64,000 nucleotides of DNA from Streptomyces sp. SID8374 (GTDB lineage Bacteria; Actinomycetota; Actinomycetes; Streptomycetales; Streptomycetaceae), in the NCBI RefSeq assembly GCF_009865135.1, contig NZ_WWGH01000002.1, positions 62,001-126,000 of the forward strand, given 5' to 3'. The notes below the pieces were generated by a model. The model saw nothing but the letters and a program-made list of their open reading frames with translations. It was not told the DNA's origin and made no database searches. Positions 8,375 through 16,873 of this stretch are shown one piece after another. A program made the position numbers and the translations under genes. Within the stretch, counting starts at the first letter, position 1, and each line of letters opens with the position of its first letter.

Positions 8375-9139
8375 TCAGTCGGTCGGCCGCTTCAGGCGGG
8401 CCACGAACTTGTACCGATCGCCCCGGTACACGGATCGCACCCACTCCACGGGTTCACCCTGGCCGTCGATGGAATGGCGGGAGAGCATCAGCATCGGCAG
8501 CCCCACGTCCGTCCCCAGCAGACCGGCCTCGCGCGGGGTGGCGAGCGAGGTCTCGATGGTCTCCTCGGCCTCGGCGAGGCGGACGTCGTACACCTCGGCG
8601 AGCGCGGTGTAGAGAGAGGTGTACTTCACCAGCGAGCGGCGCAGCGCCGGGAAGCGTTTGGCCGAAAGGTGGGTTGTCTCGATCGCCATCGGCTCTCCGC
8701 TGGCGAGCCGGAGCCTCTCGATGCGCAGCACCCGGCCGCCCGTCGAGATGTCCAGCAGTCCGGCGAGCGTGTCGTCCGCCGTGACGTAGCCGATGTCGAG
8801 GAGCTGGGACGTCGGTTCAAGGCCCTGGGCGCGCATGTCCTCGGTGTACGAGGTCAGCTGGAGCGCCTGGGAGACCTTCGGCTTGGCGACGAACGTCCCC
8901 TTGCCCTGGATGCGTTCGAGCCGGCCTTCGACGACCAGCTCCTGGAGGGCCTGGCGCACGGTGGTGCGCGAGGTGTCGAACTCGGCCGCCAGGGTGCGTT
9001 CGGGCGGCACCGGGGTGCCGGGCGGCAAGGTATCGGTCATGTCGAGGAGATGGCGCTTGAGCCGGTAGTACTTCGGTACGCGCGCCGTGCGCGCACCGTT
9101 GCCGGTCTCGCTCCCCGAACTGCCCCCGTCGGCACCCAT
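8375..9139 (-). CDS. dasR: GntR/HutC-family regulator DasR
   Basis: A 254-residue global regulator of aminosugar use, antibiotic production and development in Streptomyces. The N-terminal winged helix (residues about 18-85) includes PERTLAAEFDTSRTTVRQAL and GRLERIQGKGTFVAKPKV. The C-terminal UTRA domain binds phosphorylated aminosugars and ends GDRYKFVARLKRP. Start ATG 9139 gives the known length of the family member; a longer frame to 9211 adds 24 unsupported residues. It is divergent from dasA, and two dre-like operators lie in the shared 279-bp gap, as expected for DasR control of its neighbours. Confidence 0.95.
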   Translation of the reverse strand: MGADGGSSGSETGNGARTARVPKYYRLKRHLLDMTDTLPPGTPVPPERTLAAEFDTSRTTVRQALQELVVEGRLERIQGKGTFVAKPKVSQALQLTSYTEDMRAQGLEPTSQLLDIGYVTADDTLAGLLDISTGGRVLRIERLRLASGEPMAIETTHLSAKRFPALRRSLVKYTSLYTALAEVYDVRLAEAEETIETSLATPREAGLLGTDVGLPMLMLSRHSIDGQGEPVEWVRSVYRGDRYKFVARLKRPTD

Positions 9140-9285
9140 GGCCCGCCTCTCCGACGCTTGCGTTGCTGCCGTCACCGGCTCCTCCGTCTGTCGCGGCTCA
9201 CATGGTGGCACGGTCCGGTCACGGGTCGTCGCCCTCCCTTAGGTGTCGGTCCTATAACGGACGCGAGTGCACTTCTTATACACCC

Positions 9286-9336
9286 TTGACACCCCTAAAG
9301 GTCTAGGCCAAGCTCCCGGTACTGGTCTAAACCATT
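9286..9336 (+). promoter_or_regulatory. dasA promoter with two DasR operators (dre)
   Basis: The best dre is 9321-9336 (ACTGGTCTAAACCATT), matching the consensus ACTGGTCTAGACCACT at 13-14 of 16 positions. A second, weaker one (AAAGGTCTAGGCCAAG) lies at 9297-9312. A TTGACA hexamer at 9286-9291 may be a -35 element whose spacer would cover the weaker dre, so DasR would block polymerase directly. Two dre sites before dasA are known from S. coelicolor. The promoter assignment is inferred. Confidence 0.75.
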
Positions 9337-9418
9337 AAAGACCAGGTCCAGCCCCAGCAGAACTCGTCGAATGTCTTCGCGGTGGGTGGGGTTGCAGCAT
9401 CCCTGAGGAGGGTTTGAC

Positions 9419-10717
9419 GTGAAGCGCAAGCTCATCGCGGCTATCGGTGTCGCGGGCATGTTGGTTTCGGTCGCGGCATGTGGTTCCGACGACAAGGCAT
9501 CGTCGCAGGACCCGAAGGACCGCAAGGAAAACCTGACCGTCTGGCTCATGGGCGAGGCCCAGTCGACCTGGCCCGAGCTGGTCAAGGACGTCAACGCCGA
9601 GTTCAACAAGAAGTACCCGGGCGTCACGGTCAAGGTTCAGTACCAGCAGTGGGCTGACAAGGTCAAGAAGCTTGACACCTCCCTCGGTGGCGACAAATTC
9701 CCGGATGTCGTCGAACTCGGCAACACCGAGACCATGCAGTACATCCTCAATGGTGCGCTCGGGGAAATCGACCCCGCGAAGTACGAGAACTCGGACACCT
9801 GGATCAAGGGTCTGAAGGACACCTGCACCTTCGAAGGCAAGACGTACTGCGTTCCTTACTACGCCAGTGCCCGTCTGGCCGTCTACAACAAGGACATGCT
9901 GAAGGCCGGCACCGGCAGCGACGTCCTCCCGCAGACCGAGGACGAGTTCCTCGCGGCGATGGACAAGGTCTCCGCCGAGCTGGCCAAGAAGGACAAGCGC
10001 GCCTCCTCGCTCTACTTCCCGGGCCGCTACTGGTACGCCGCGATGTCCTACGTCGCCGCCTACGGTGGCCAGATAGCCACGTACGACGAGGGCACCAAGG
10101 AGTGGAAGGGCGCGCTGTCGACGCCCGAGGCGCAGAAGGGCATCCAGCACTTCGTCGACCTGGTCAAGAAGTACAACAAGGCCGACGTCACGAAGGACGA
10201 GCAGGACCACGCCAACGTCATGGCCAACGAGAAGGCCGCCGTGATCTACGGCCAGGCCTGGGAGGCCGGCAGCGTCACGGGTGGCGAGAACGGCAACCCG
10301 AAGCTCGAGGGCAAGATCGCCACGGCCGGTATCCCCGGCCCCGAGGGCAAGGCCCTCCCCTCCTTCATCGGCGGCTCGGACCTCGCGACGATCTCCAAGT
10401 CCAAGGTCCAGGACCTCGGCCAGGAGTGGATCGCCCTCTTCACCAACGCCAAGGGCGGCGAGGTCCTCGCGTCGAAGAACGTCCTCCCCAACAACGAGAA
10501 GCAGCTGGAGCCGCTGAAGACGAAGCCGGAGACGGCCGCCATCGCCAACGCGGTGCCGGACGCCTGGTTCACGCCGATCGCGCCGGGCTGGGCTTCCGTG
10601 GAGAAGGAGGAGGTCCTCCAGAACATGCTCCTGGAGATCGTCAAGGGCGCCTCCGTCGCCGACGCCACCAAGAAGGCCGACGACAAGATCAACGCTCTGA
10701 TCAACAAGAAGTCCTGA
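9419..10717 (+). CDS. dasA: Chitobiose-binding lipoprotein DasA
   Basis: A 432-residue extracytoplasmic solute-binding lipoprotein of the carbohydrate ABC class. The signal peptide ends in a lipobox (SVAAC) with the lipidated Cys at residue 21. The mature part has the family pattern VWLMGEAQSTWPELVKDVN and EFNKKYPGVTVKVQYQ. The start is GTG 9419 with GAGGAGG 7 nt upstream. DasA is the sugar receptor for the DasBC permease. Lysine is unusually frequent for this genome, as in other secreted binding proteins. A hairpin follows the gene and probably allows more DasA than DasBC. Confidence 0.95.
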   Translation: MKRKLIAAIGVAGMLVSVAACGSDDKASSQDPKDRKENLTVWLMGEAQSTWPELVKDVNAEFNKKYPGVTVKVQYQQWADKVKKLDTSLGGDKFPDVVELGNTETMQYILNGALGEIDPAKYENSDTWIKGLKDTCTFEGKTYCVPYYASARLAVYNKDMLKAGTGSDVLPQTEDEFLAAMDKVSAELAKKDKRASSLYFPGRYWYAAMSYVAAYGGQIATYDEGTKEWKGALSTPEAQKGIQHFVDLVKKYNKADVTKDEQDHANVMANEKAAVIYGQAWEAGSVTGGENGNPKLEGKIATAGIPGPEGKALPSFIGGSDLATISKSKVQDLGQEWIALFTNAKGGEVLASKNVLPNNEKQLEPLKTKPETAAIANAVPDAWFTPIAPGWASVEKEEVLQNMLLEIVKGASVADATKKADDKINALINKKS

Positions 10718-10732
10718 CCTTCCGGTCGCCAG

Positions 10733-10763
10733 GCGGGGCCCGGCAGAGATGCCGGGCCCCCGC
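10733..10763 (+). terminator. Hairpin between dasA and dasB (partial terminator or mRNA stabiliser)
   Basis: A GC-rich inverted repeat (left arm near 10733-10744, right arm near 10751-10763, one bulged C) lies 16 bp after the dasA stop and is followed by CTCTTCTCG. No separate promoter is evident before dasB. Such hairpins between binding-protein and permease genes usually reduce read-through or protect the upstream message. Confidence 0.6.
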
Positions 10764-10831
10764 CCTCTTCTCGTAAGTGAACGCCGTGAATTCCGGGGCT
10801 CGCCTCGGACCCGCGATGGAAGGTCAGCCAC

Positions 10832-11839
10832 GTGTCTGCCGCTGATACCAAGGCCGTCGGGCCGCCGGTCCCGCTACCGCCCGACCCGCAGCCGACCGGG
10901 AAGTCGTCCTCCGACGACGACGCGCCCCGGGTACAGAAGAGGAAGCGGAAGAAGGGTGAACTCCTCCCCTACTTCCTGATCCTCCCGGCGATCGTGGCGA
11001 TCGCCGCCGTCTACCTCTACCCGCTCGGCAAGACGGTCATCATGTCCTTCCAGGACATGGGCCGGCGCGAACTGTGGTCCGGAGAGCCCGCCCCCTGGGT
11101 GGGCTTCGAGCAGTTCACCAACATCCTCGGCGACTCCGAGTTCTGGTGGGTCACCTTCCGCACGGTCGTCTTCATGGCCATCTGTGTGACGCTCACCATG
11201 GGCATCGGGCTGCTGGTCGCCCTGCTCATGCGCAAGCTCTCCACCTGGGTCCGGCTCATCCTCACGGTGGCCCTGATCGCCGCCTGGTCGATGCCGCTGA
11301 TGGTCGCCGCCTCGATCTTCCGGTTCATGGCCGACTCCGACTACGGCCTGATCAACACGCTGATCGCCAAGGTCGTCGGCGAGGACTGGCTCGGCCACAA
11401 CTGGTACCTCGACCCGGTCCAGGGCTTCGGCATCATCACCCTGCTGGTCGTCTGGGGCGCCATCCCGTTCGTCGTCGTCACCCTGTACGCCGCCCTCACC
11501 CAGGTCCCCCAGGAGCTGGAGGAGGCCGCGGCCCTCGACGGCGCCAGCGCGTACGGCGTCTACAAGTTCGTCACCTGGCCGGTCATCAAGCCGGTCTTCA
11601 CCATGGTCGCGACGCTCTCGGTGATCTGGGACTTCAACGTCTTCGGCCAGATCTGGCTGCTGCGCGGCAACAAGCCCGAGCCGGAGTACGAGACCCTCGG
11701 CCTCTACTCCTACTCCAAGGCGTTCGAGTCCACCTCCTTCAGCCAGGGCACCGCGATCGCCCTCATCACGGTGGTGCTGCTGTCCGGCGTGGCCGTGTAC
11801 TACCTGCGCCAGCTCATGAAGACGGGAGAGGTCGAATGA
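10832..11839 (+). CDS. dasB: Chitobiose ABC transporter permease DasB
   Basis: A 335-residue membrane protein of the MalF type. A polar N-terminus rich in Pro and Lys (residues 1-45) precedes about six transmembrane helices. The cytoplasmic EAA loop is EELEEAAALDGASAYGVYKF, which contacts the ATPase. The start is GTG 10832 with GGAAGG upstream. No ATPase gene is present in the locus; in Streptomyces the shared ATPase MsiK, encoded elsewhere, energises DasABC. It overlaps dasC by 4 bp. Confidence 0.93.
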   Translation: MSAADTKAVGPPVPLPPDPQPTGKSSSDDDAPRVQKRKRKKGELLPYFLILPAIVAIAAVYLYPLGKTVIMSFQDMGRRELWSGEPAPWVGFEQFTNILGDSEFWWVTFRTVVFMAICVTLTMGIGLLVALLMRKLSTWVRLILTVALIAAWSMPLMVAASIFRFMADSDYGLINTLIAKVVGEDWLGHNWYLDPVQGFGIITLLVVWGAIPFVVVTLYAALTQVPQELEEAAALDGASAYGVYKFVTWPVIKPVFTMVATLSVIWDFNVFGQIWLLRGNKPEPEYETLGLYSYSKAFESTSFSQGTAIALITVVLLSGVAVYYLRQLMKTGEVE

Positions 11840-12696
11840 GCAGCACGACCGAAACACAGGCGCTGCGACCGGACCGCAAGAAGAGCCGGCTCCACCTCGA
11901 CATCCTCGGCCTCGGCATCGCCGCGGTCATGATCTTCCCGGTGTACTGGCTGGTCATCAGCGCCCTGCGGCCCAACCAGGAGATCCGCAGCTACGACCAG
12001 ACGCTGTGGCCGACGTCGATCACGTTCGACAACTTCGAACGCGCCGTCAACCAGCCGAACTTCACCACCGCCATCCAGTCCAGCCTGATCGTCGCCGTCA
12101 CCGCGGTGGTGGGCGGCATGATCATCGCCACGCTGGCGGCCCTGGCGATCGGCCGGTTCCGGTTCTTCGGACGCAAGCCGCTGCTCCTGGTCATGATCCT
12201 GGTCCAGATGCTGCCGCCGACGGCGATGCTCATCCCGATCTACGCCCAGCTCAACGCCATGGGCGGGATCGACGAGTACTGGGGCCTGATCGTCGTCTAC
12301 CTGGTCGCCACGCTGCCCTTCGCCACCATCATGATCCGCGGCTTCGTCGTGAACATCCCGGTGGAGCTGGAGGAGTCCGCGATGGTCGACGGCCTCACCC
12401 GCTTCGGCGCCTTCCGCAAGGTCGTCTTCCCGCTGCTCGCCCCCGGGCTCGCCGCCGCGTCGATCTTCGCCCTGGTGAACGCGTGGAACGAGTACCTCTT
12501 CGCGTACATCCTGATCAACGACAACTCCAAGTACACGCTCAACGTGTGGCTGATGACGTTCACCACCGAGCGCGGAACGGACTACGGCGCACTCATGGCG
12601 GCCTCCACCATGATCGCCCTGCCCGTCGTCATCTTCTTCATGATCATCCAGAAGAAGATGGCCGCAGGCCTCACCTCCGGCGCTGTGAAGGGATAG
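11836..12696 (+). CDS. dasC: Chitobiose ABC transporter permease DasC
   Basis: A 286-residue membrane protein of the MalG type, the second half of the channel. It has six hydrophobic segments and the EAA loop LEESAMVDGLTRFGAFRKVV. It ends with a positively charged cytoplasmic tail (IIQKKMAAGLTSG). The ATG at 11836 overlaps the dasB TGA, so translation is coupled. dasD follows after 9 bp in the same operon, so imported disaccharide can be hydrolysed at once. Confidence 0.93.
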   Translation: MSSTTETQALRPDRKKSRLHLDILGLGIAAVMIFPVYWLVISALRPNQEIRSYDQTLWPTSITFDNFERAVNQPNFTTAIQSSLIVAVTAVVGGMIIATLAALAIGRFRFFGRKPLLLVMILVQMLPPTAMLIPIYAQLNAMGGIDEYWGLIVVYLVATLPFATIMIRGFVVNIPVELEESAMVDGLTRFGAFRKVVFPLLAPGLAAASIFALVNAWNEYLFAYILINDNSKYTLNVWLMTFTTERGTDYGALMAASTMIALPVVIFFMIIQKKMAAGLTSGAVKG

Positions 12697-12705
12697 TGCG
12701 GGCCC

Positions 12706-14247
12706 ATGACCACCCTCGTTTCCACCACGGACACCCTGACGCGTGACGCGCTCGCGGTGCTCCAGCCCGGCTTCACCGGAACCACCGCACCGGACTGGCT
12801 GCTGCGCCGCGTCGGTGAAGGGCTCACCTCCGTCGGGCTGTTCGGCCGCAACATCGAGTCGCCCGGGCAGCTCGCCGCCCTCACCGCGCGGCTGCGCTCC
12901 GAGCGGGACGATGTCCTCGTCGCCATCGACGAGGAGGGCGGGGACGTCACCCGCCTGGAGGTCAGGGACGGCTCCTCGTTCCCGGGCAACTTCGCCCTCG
13001 GCTCGGTCGACGACGTGGACCTCACCCGCGCCGTCGCCCACGAGCTCGGCCGCCGGCTCGCCGCGTGCGGCGTCAACCTCAACTGGGCGCCGTCCGCCGA
13101 CGTCAACTCCAACCCGGGCAACCCGGTCATCGGCGTACGGTCCTTCGGCGCCGACACCGCCCTGGTGGCCCGGCACACCGCCGCGTACGTCGAGGGGCTC
13201 CAGGCCGCCGGCGTCGCCGCCTGCACCAAGCACTTCCCCGGCCACGGCGACACCGCGGTCGACTCGCACCTGGCGATGCCCCGCATCGATGTGGATCTCG
13301 ACACCCTGCACGCCCGTGAGCTGCTGCCTTTCCGGGCGGCCATCGCGGCGGGTTCCAAATCGGTGATGAGCGCGCATATCCTGCTTCCCGCACTCGACCC
13401 GGACCGCCCGGCCACCCTGAGTCCGCGGATCCTCACCGGTCTGCTCCGTCAGGAACTGGGCTACGACGGCCTGATCGTCACCGACGGCGTGGAGATGGAA
13501 GCCATCTCCCGGGCCTACGGCATCGAGCGCGGATCGGTCCTCGCGATCGCCGCGGGCGCCGACGCGATCTGCGTCGGCGGCGGGCTGGCCGACGAGGACA
13601 CGGTGCTGCGCCTGCGCGACGCCCTGGTGGCGGCCGTGCGCGGCGGAGACCTGGCCGAGGAGCGGCTCGCGGATGCGGCCGCCCGTGTACGAGCCCTCGC
13701 GTCCTGGACGCAGGGGGCCCGGGGGGACGTCCCGGAGCCGGGCGCGGAAGTGCAGGAGGGGACCGCGCCCGGCACCGGAGTCAGCTCCGACATCGGCCTG
13801 GTGGCCGCCCGCCGCGCGATCCAGGTCACCGGCACCGGCGACCGGCTGACCGAAGCGGCGTACGTCGCGGAGTTGTCCGCGGTGGCGAACATCGCGGTCG
13901 GCGACGAGACCCCCTGGGGCGTCGCCGCCGGCCTCACCCGGCTCCTGCCGGGCACGGAGGCGGGCCGGTACACCAGCGAGAGCACCGACCCGGCGGCCGA
14001 GGCGGTCGCGGCGGCGGGGGAGCGGCGCATCGTCGCCGTCGTCCGCGACGAACACCGCCACGCCTGGATGGGCGAGGCCCTGGACGCCCTGCTGACGGCG
14101 CGCCCGGACACGATCGTGGTCGAGATGGGCGTCCCGGCGTCCACCCCTCGGGGCTCCCTCCACATAGCCACCCACGGCGCCTCAAGGGTCTGCGGCCAGG
14201 CGGCGGCGGAAGCGGTGGCGGACACATCAAGCCCGTCCGGCGTTTGA
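12706..14247 (+). CDS. dasD: Family 3 glycoside hydrolase, intracellular beta-N-acetylhexosaminidase (DasD)
   Basis: A 513-residue GH3 enzyme of the NagZ group without a signal peptide, so it acts in the cytoplasm on imported chitobiose. The GH3 N-acetylhexosaminidase signature KHFPGHGDTAVDSH supplies the catalytic His/Asp dyad, and VTDGVEMEAI carries the nucleophile Asp. The C-terminal third (from about residue 340) is less conserved. The last nine codons and the TGA lie inside a dispersed intergenic repeat (14227-14251), so the natural C-terminus has been rewritten by that repeat. It is in the dasABC operon. Confidence 0.9.
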   Translation: MTTLVSTTDTLTRDALAVLQPGFTGTTAPDWLLRRVGEGLTSVGLFGRNIESPGQLAALTARLRSERDDVLVAIDEEGGDVTRLEVRDGSSFPGNFALGSVDDVDLTRAVAHELGRRLAACGVNLNWAPSADVNSNPGNPVIGVRSFGADTALVARHTAAYVEGLQAAGVAACTKHFPGHGDTAVDSHLAMPRIDVDLDTLHARELLPFRAAIAAGSKSVMSAHILLPALDPDRPATLSPRILTGLLRQELGYDGLIVTDGVEMEAISRAYGIERGSVLAIAAGADAICVGGGLADEDTVLRLRDALVAAVRGGDLAEERLADAAARVRALASWTQGARGDVPEPGAEVQEGTAPGTGVSSDIGLVAARRAIQVTGTGDRLTEAAYVAELSAVANIAVGDETPWGVAAGLTRLLPGTEAGRYTSESTDPAAEAVAAAGERRIVAVVRDEHRHAWMGEALDALLTARPDTIVVEMGVPASTPRGSLHIATHGASRVCGQAAAEAVADTSSPSGV

Positions 14248-14376
14248 GGACAAGGCCGTAAGGCCGGTAACCCGGTCCCGGCCACAATCAAGCCCGTCCG
14301 GCGATGACCAAGCGTGCCGGGCGGACACACATCAAGCCCGTCCGGCGATTGAGGACAAAGCCTCTCGCCGGACGGG
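14227..14376. repeat. Cluster of Streptomyces-type intergenic palindromic repeats
   Basis: Three direct copies of the unit TCAAGCCCGTCCGGCG(T/A)TTGAG occur at 14227-14251, 14288-14304 (shortened) and 14332-14356. An inverted partial copy (CGCCGGACGGG, 14366-14376) can pair with the third as an 11-bp stem. A relative in the opposite orientation is at 46231-46252. The first copy overlaps the 3' end of dasD. Similar units are scattered through Streptomyces genomes; their role is unproven. Confidence 0.75.
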
Positions 14377-14384
14377 CGGCACAA

Positions 14385-14427
14385 CGGGAAGGGCCAGGAC
14401 GCCTCACGGGTGTCCTGGCCCTTCCCG
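14385..14427 (-). terminator. Terminator after nagB
   Basis: A perfect 16-bp inverted repeat (14385-14400 and 14412-14427) with an 11-nt loop, beginning 19 bp past the nagB stop codon. Because dasD ends convergently nearby, it probably stops both transcripts. Confidence 0.85.
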
Positions 14428-14445
14428 CACGTACAGCCGTACGAC

Positions 14446-15231
14446 CTACAACCCCTGCCAGGCCGGCTTCGCCGCATACGTGGCGCGGAAGTAATCCGCC
14501 AGCTTCAGCTTCGAAGCCGCCGCTTCGTCCACCACCACCGTCGCATGCGGATGCAGCTGAAGCGCCGACGCGGGCACGATCGAGGCGACCGGCCCCTCCA
14601 CCGTCTGGGCCACGGCCTCCGCCTTGCCCTCCCCGGTGGCCAGCAGGATCGGGTGCCGGGAGTCCAGGATGGTCCCGATCCCCTGGGTGATCACATGGTG
14701 CGGCACCTGGTCGATGTCGTCGTCGAAGAAGCGCGCGTTGTCCACCCGCGTCTGCTCGGTCAGCGTCTTGATCCGGGTGCGCGAGGCGAGCGAGGAGCAC
14801 GGCTCGTTGAAGCCGATGTGCCCGTCGGTGCCGATGCCGAGCAGCTGGAGGTCGACCCCGCCGGCCTCGGCCAGCGCCCGGTCGTACGCCTCACACGCGG
14901 CCTGGACGTCCTCGGCCGAGCCGTCGGGGCCCATGAAGGACGCCTCGGAGAGCCCGAGCGGCTCCACGACCTCCCGCAGGACCACGGAGCGGTACGACTC
15001 CGGGTGGCCGGCGGGCAGCCCGACGTACTCGTCCAGCTGGCAGATGCGGGCGCGCGACGCGTCGACGGCACCGGAGGCGACCTTGGCCGCCAGCGCGCGG
15101 TAGATGGGCAGCGGGGTAGATCCGGTGGCAACGCCGAGCAGGGCGTCGGGCTTGCGGCTGAGCAGGGAGGTGATGGCCTCCGCGATCAGTTCGCCGCCTG
15201 CCGTGGCGTCCGGGACGATGACAACTTCCAC
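14446..15231 (-). CDS. nagB: Glucosamine-6-phosphate deaminase NagB
   Basis: A 261-residue cytosolic enzyme that converts glucosamine-6-phosphate to fructose-6-phosphate and ammonia, the last step joining aminosugars to glycolysis. Family motifs are GVATGSTPLPIY (phosphate site), the catalytic region CQLDEYVGL, and GIGTDGHIGFNEPCSSL. GTG 15231 was chosen because it gives the usual NagB length and N-terminus MEVVIVPD; an upstream in-frame ATG would put the operator inside the gene. A dre-like site lies 33 bp upstream, so DasR control is expected. Confidence 0.95.
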   Translation of the reverse strand: MEVVIVPDATAGGELIAEAITSLLSRKPDALLGVATGSTPLPIYRALAAKVASGAVDASRARICQLDEYVGLPAGHPESYRSVVLREVVEPLGLSEASFMGPDGSAEDVQAACEAYDRALAEAGGVDLQLLGIGTDGHIGFNEPCSSLASRTRIKTLTEQTRVDNARFFDDDIDQVPHHVITQGIGTILDSRHPILLATGEGKAEAVAQTVEGPVASIVPASALQLHPHATVVVDEAAASKLKLADYFRATYAAKPAWQGL

Positions 15232-15263
15232 GCTGTGCCTGCCGATCTGATGAGTGGAACCCG

Positions 15264-15279
15264 TGTGGTATAGACCAAT
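15264..15279 (-). promoter_or_regulatory. DasR operator (dre) before nagB
   Basis: TGTGGTATAGACCAAT matches the dre consensus ACTGGTCTAGACCACT at 12 of 16 positions and keeps the TAGACCA core. It lies in the divergent region between nagB and the SIS-domain gene and could serve both. DasR control of nagB is established in S. coelicolor. Confidence 0.8.
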
Positions 15280-15417
15280 CAAGGACCCAATCTAGCAGAA
15301 TCGGGCAGCTGTGCGGTGAACAGCCCAAGGATCGGTCCGCCCTCCCCGCCCGCTGGCGGACCCCGGCTTTGCCTGGTCGACTTGTCCGGTACGACACCGC
15401 ACCGGGAGGCACCCCAC

Positions 15418-16500
15418 ATGTCAGCCACCCCTCCGCCCGGCCCCGACGACCAGGGCGACGCGCCCGGCCGCATCATGTCCGGCGAGATGGCCGAGCAGCC
15501 CGCGATGCTGCGCCGCATCCTCGACCGGGGCGCGCCCCGCATCCGCGAGGTGGCCGCCGAGATCGCCGCCAGGAAGCCCCGCTTCGTGCTGCTCACCGCG
15601 CGCGGCACCTCCGACAACGCGGCGCTCTACGCGAAGTACCTGCTGGAGATCCGGCTCGGCCTGCCCTGCGGCCTCGCCTCCATGTCCACCACGACGGCGT
15701 ACGGGGCCAAGCCCGATCTGCGGGACGTCCTGGTGATCACCGTCAGCCAGTCGGGCGGCTCACCGGACCTGGTGGCCTCCACCCGGGCCGCCCGCGAGGC
15801 CGGCGCGGTCACCCTCGCGGTCACCAACAACCCGGACTCCGCGCTCGCCGCCGTATCCGAGTACCACATCGACATCCTGGCGGGCCCCGAGAAGGCGCTC
15901 CCGGCCACCAAGACGTACACGGCGTCCCTGCTCTCCCTCTACCTCTTCGTCGAGGGGCTGGCGGGCGTCGACGGTACGGAGGCGGCGGCCTCCCTGCCTG
16001 ACCTGGCGGGCGCGATCCTGGGCCGCCGGGCCGAGGTCAAGGCGCTGGCCTCCCGCTACCGCTTCGCCGAGCGCATGGTGATCACCTCGCGCGGCTACGG
16101 CTACCCCACGGCCAAGGAAGCGGCCCTGAAGCTCATGGAGACCAGCTACATCCCCGCTCTCTCCTACTCGGGCGCCGACCTGCTGCACGGCCCGCTGGCG
16201 ATGGTCGACAACATCTCCCCGGTGATCGCCGTGGTCACCGACGGCCGGGGCGGTGAGGCCCTCCAGCCGGTGCTGGACCGTTTGCGCGGGCGTGGAGCGG
16301 ACCTCTTTGTGGTCGGACCAAAGGCCCAGGTGGAGGCGGCCTCGGCGGGCTTCTCGCTGCCGACCTCGGGGGTGCCGGAGGAGTTGCAGCCGATCCTGGA
16401 GATCCTGCCGCTCCAGATGCTCGCGTACGAGGTCACCATCGCCCGCGGCCAGGACCCGGACTCGCCACGCGCCCTGGCAAAGGTGACAGAGACACGCTGA
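15418..16500 (+). CDS. SIS-domain sugar-phosphate isomerase/deaminase-like protein
   Basis: A 360-residue protein with two SIS domains, like the isomerase half of GlmS and the AgaS/FrlB enzymes, but without a glutaminase domain. The first domain opens with LLTARGTSDNAALYAKYLLE and contains TVSQSGGSPDLV (phosphate-binding Ser loop); the second has ITSRGYGYPTAKEAALKLME and the catalytic-type Glu region. ATG 15418 is preceded by GGGAGG. It is divergent from nagB across a dre-bearing gap, so it probably acts on an aminosugar phosphate under DasR. The exact substrate and product cannot be read from sequence. Confidence 0.85.
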   Translation: MSATPPPGPDDQGDAPGRIMSGEMAEQPAMLRRILDRGAPRIREVAAEIAARKPRFVLLTARGTSDNAALYAKYLLEIRLGLPCGLASMSTTTAYGAKPDLRDVLVITVSQSGGSPDLVASTRAAREAGAVTLAVTNNPDSALAAVSEYHIDILAGPEKALPATKTYTASLLSLYLFVEGLAGVDGTEAAASLPDLAGAILGRRAEVKALASRYRFAERMVITSRGYGYPTAKEAALKLMETSYIPALSYSGADLLHGPLAMVDNISPVIAVVTDGRGGEALQPVLDRLRGRGADLFVVGPKAQVEAASAGFSLPTSGVPEELQPILEILPLQMLAYEVTIARGQDPDSPRALAKVTETR

Positions 16501-16873
16501 GGCACACAGCCCCCGGAAACACCCGCGGGCCGCGGCGCCAGGACGGGACCCTCAGCCCGCCCGGCACCGCAGCCCGGAGCTACCTGGCCGGCGGTGTGCG
16601 GTGCCCCCGGCCACAGGAGGCACCGTGGCGCGGTCAGGGCAGAGAGCGCCGGGTGCCTCGGTCCACTCTCCTGTGCGGGGAGAGTGGAGGTCTTGGTGAA
16701 CTCATTGTGGACTAGACCAATTGCCCGTGTCCATCCATGTGCGCGACATTCTCGGGCCGTAGACCGCGCCCTGTCCATCGACATCCCGTCCAACACGGGC
16801 GCCTTGCCCTGAGGCACGGCCCGCGGGACCGATCGGTTCGAACACCGCTGTTAACCCCGGGTACGCTCCACAG
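16501..16873. promoter_or_regulatory. Intergenic region with a dre-like site at 16706-16721
   Basis: This 373-bp gap holds no credible gene. At 16706-16721 TGTGGACTAGACCAAT matches the DasR operator at 12 of 16 positions with a perfect CTAGACCA core, about 150-165 bp before the sensor kinase gene. The 16502-16680 part is GC-rich with short inverted repeats (for example GGCACCG/CGGTGCC) that might end the SIS transcript. No other motif is clear. Confidence 0.6.

Noticed and set aside
13515..14477. Minus-strand frame with repeated RTGLMC and SPDGLD words near dasD
   Set aside because: The repeats come from the dispersed intergenic DNA unit, not from a protein family.
16501..16873. Possible small gene between the SIS protein and the kinase
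   Set aside because: The frames have no ribosome site and no conserved pattern.
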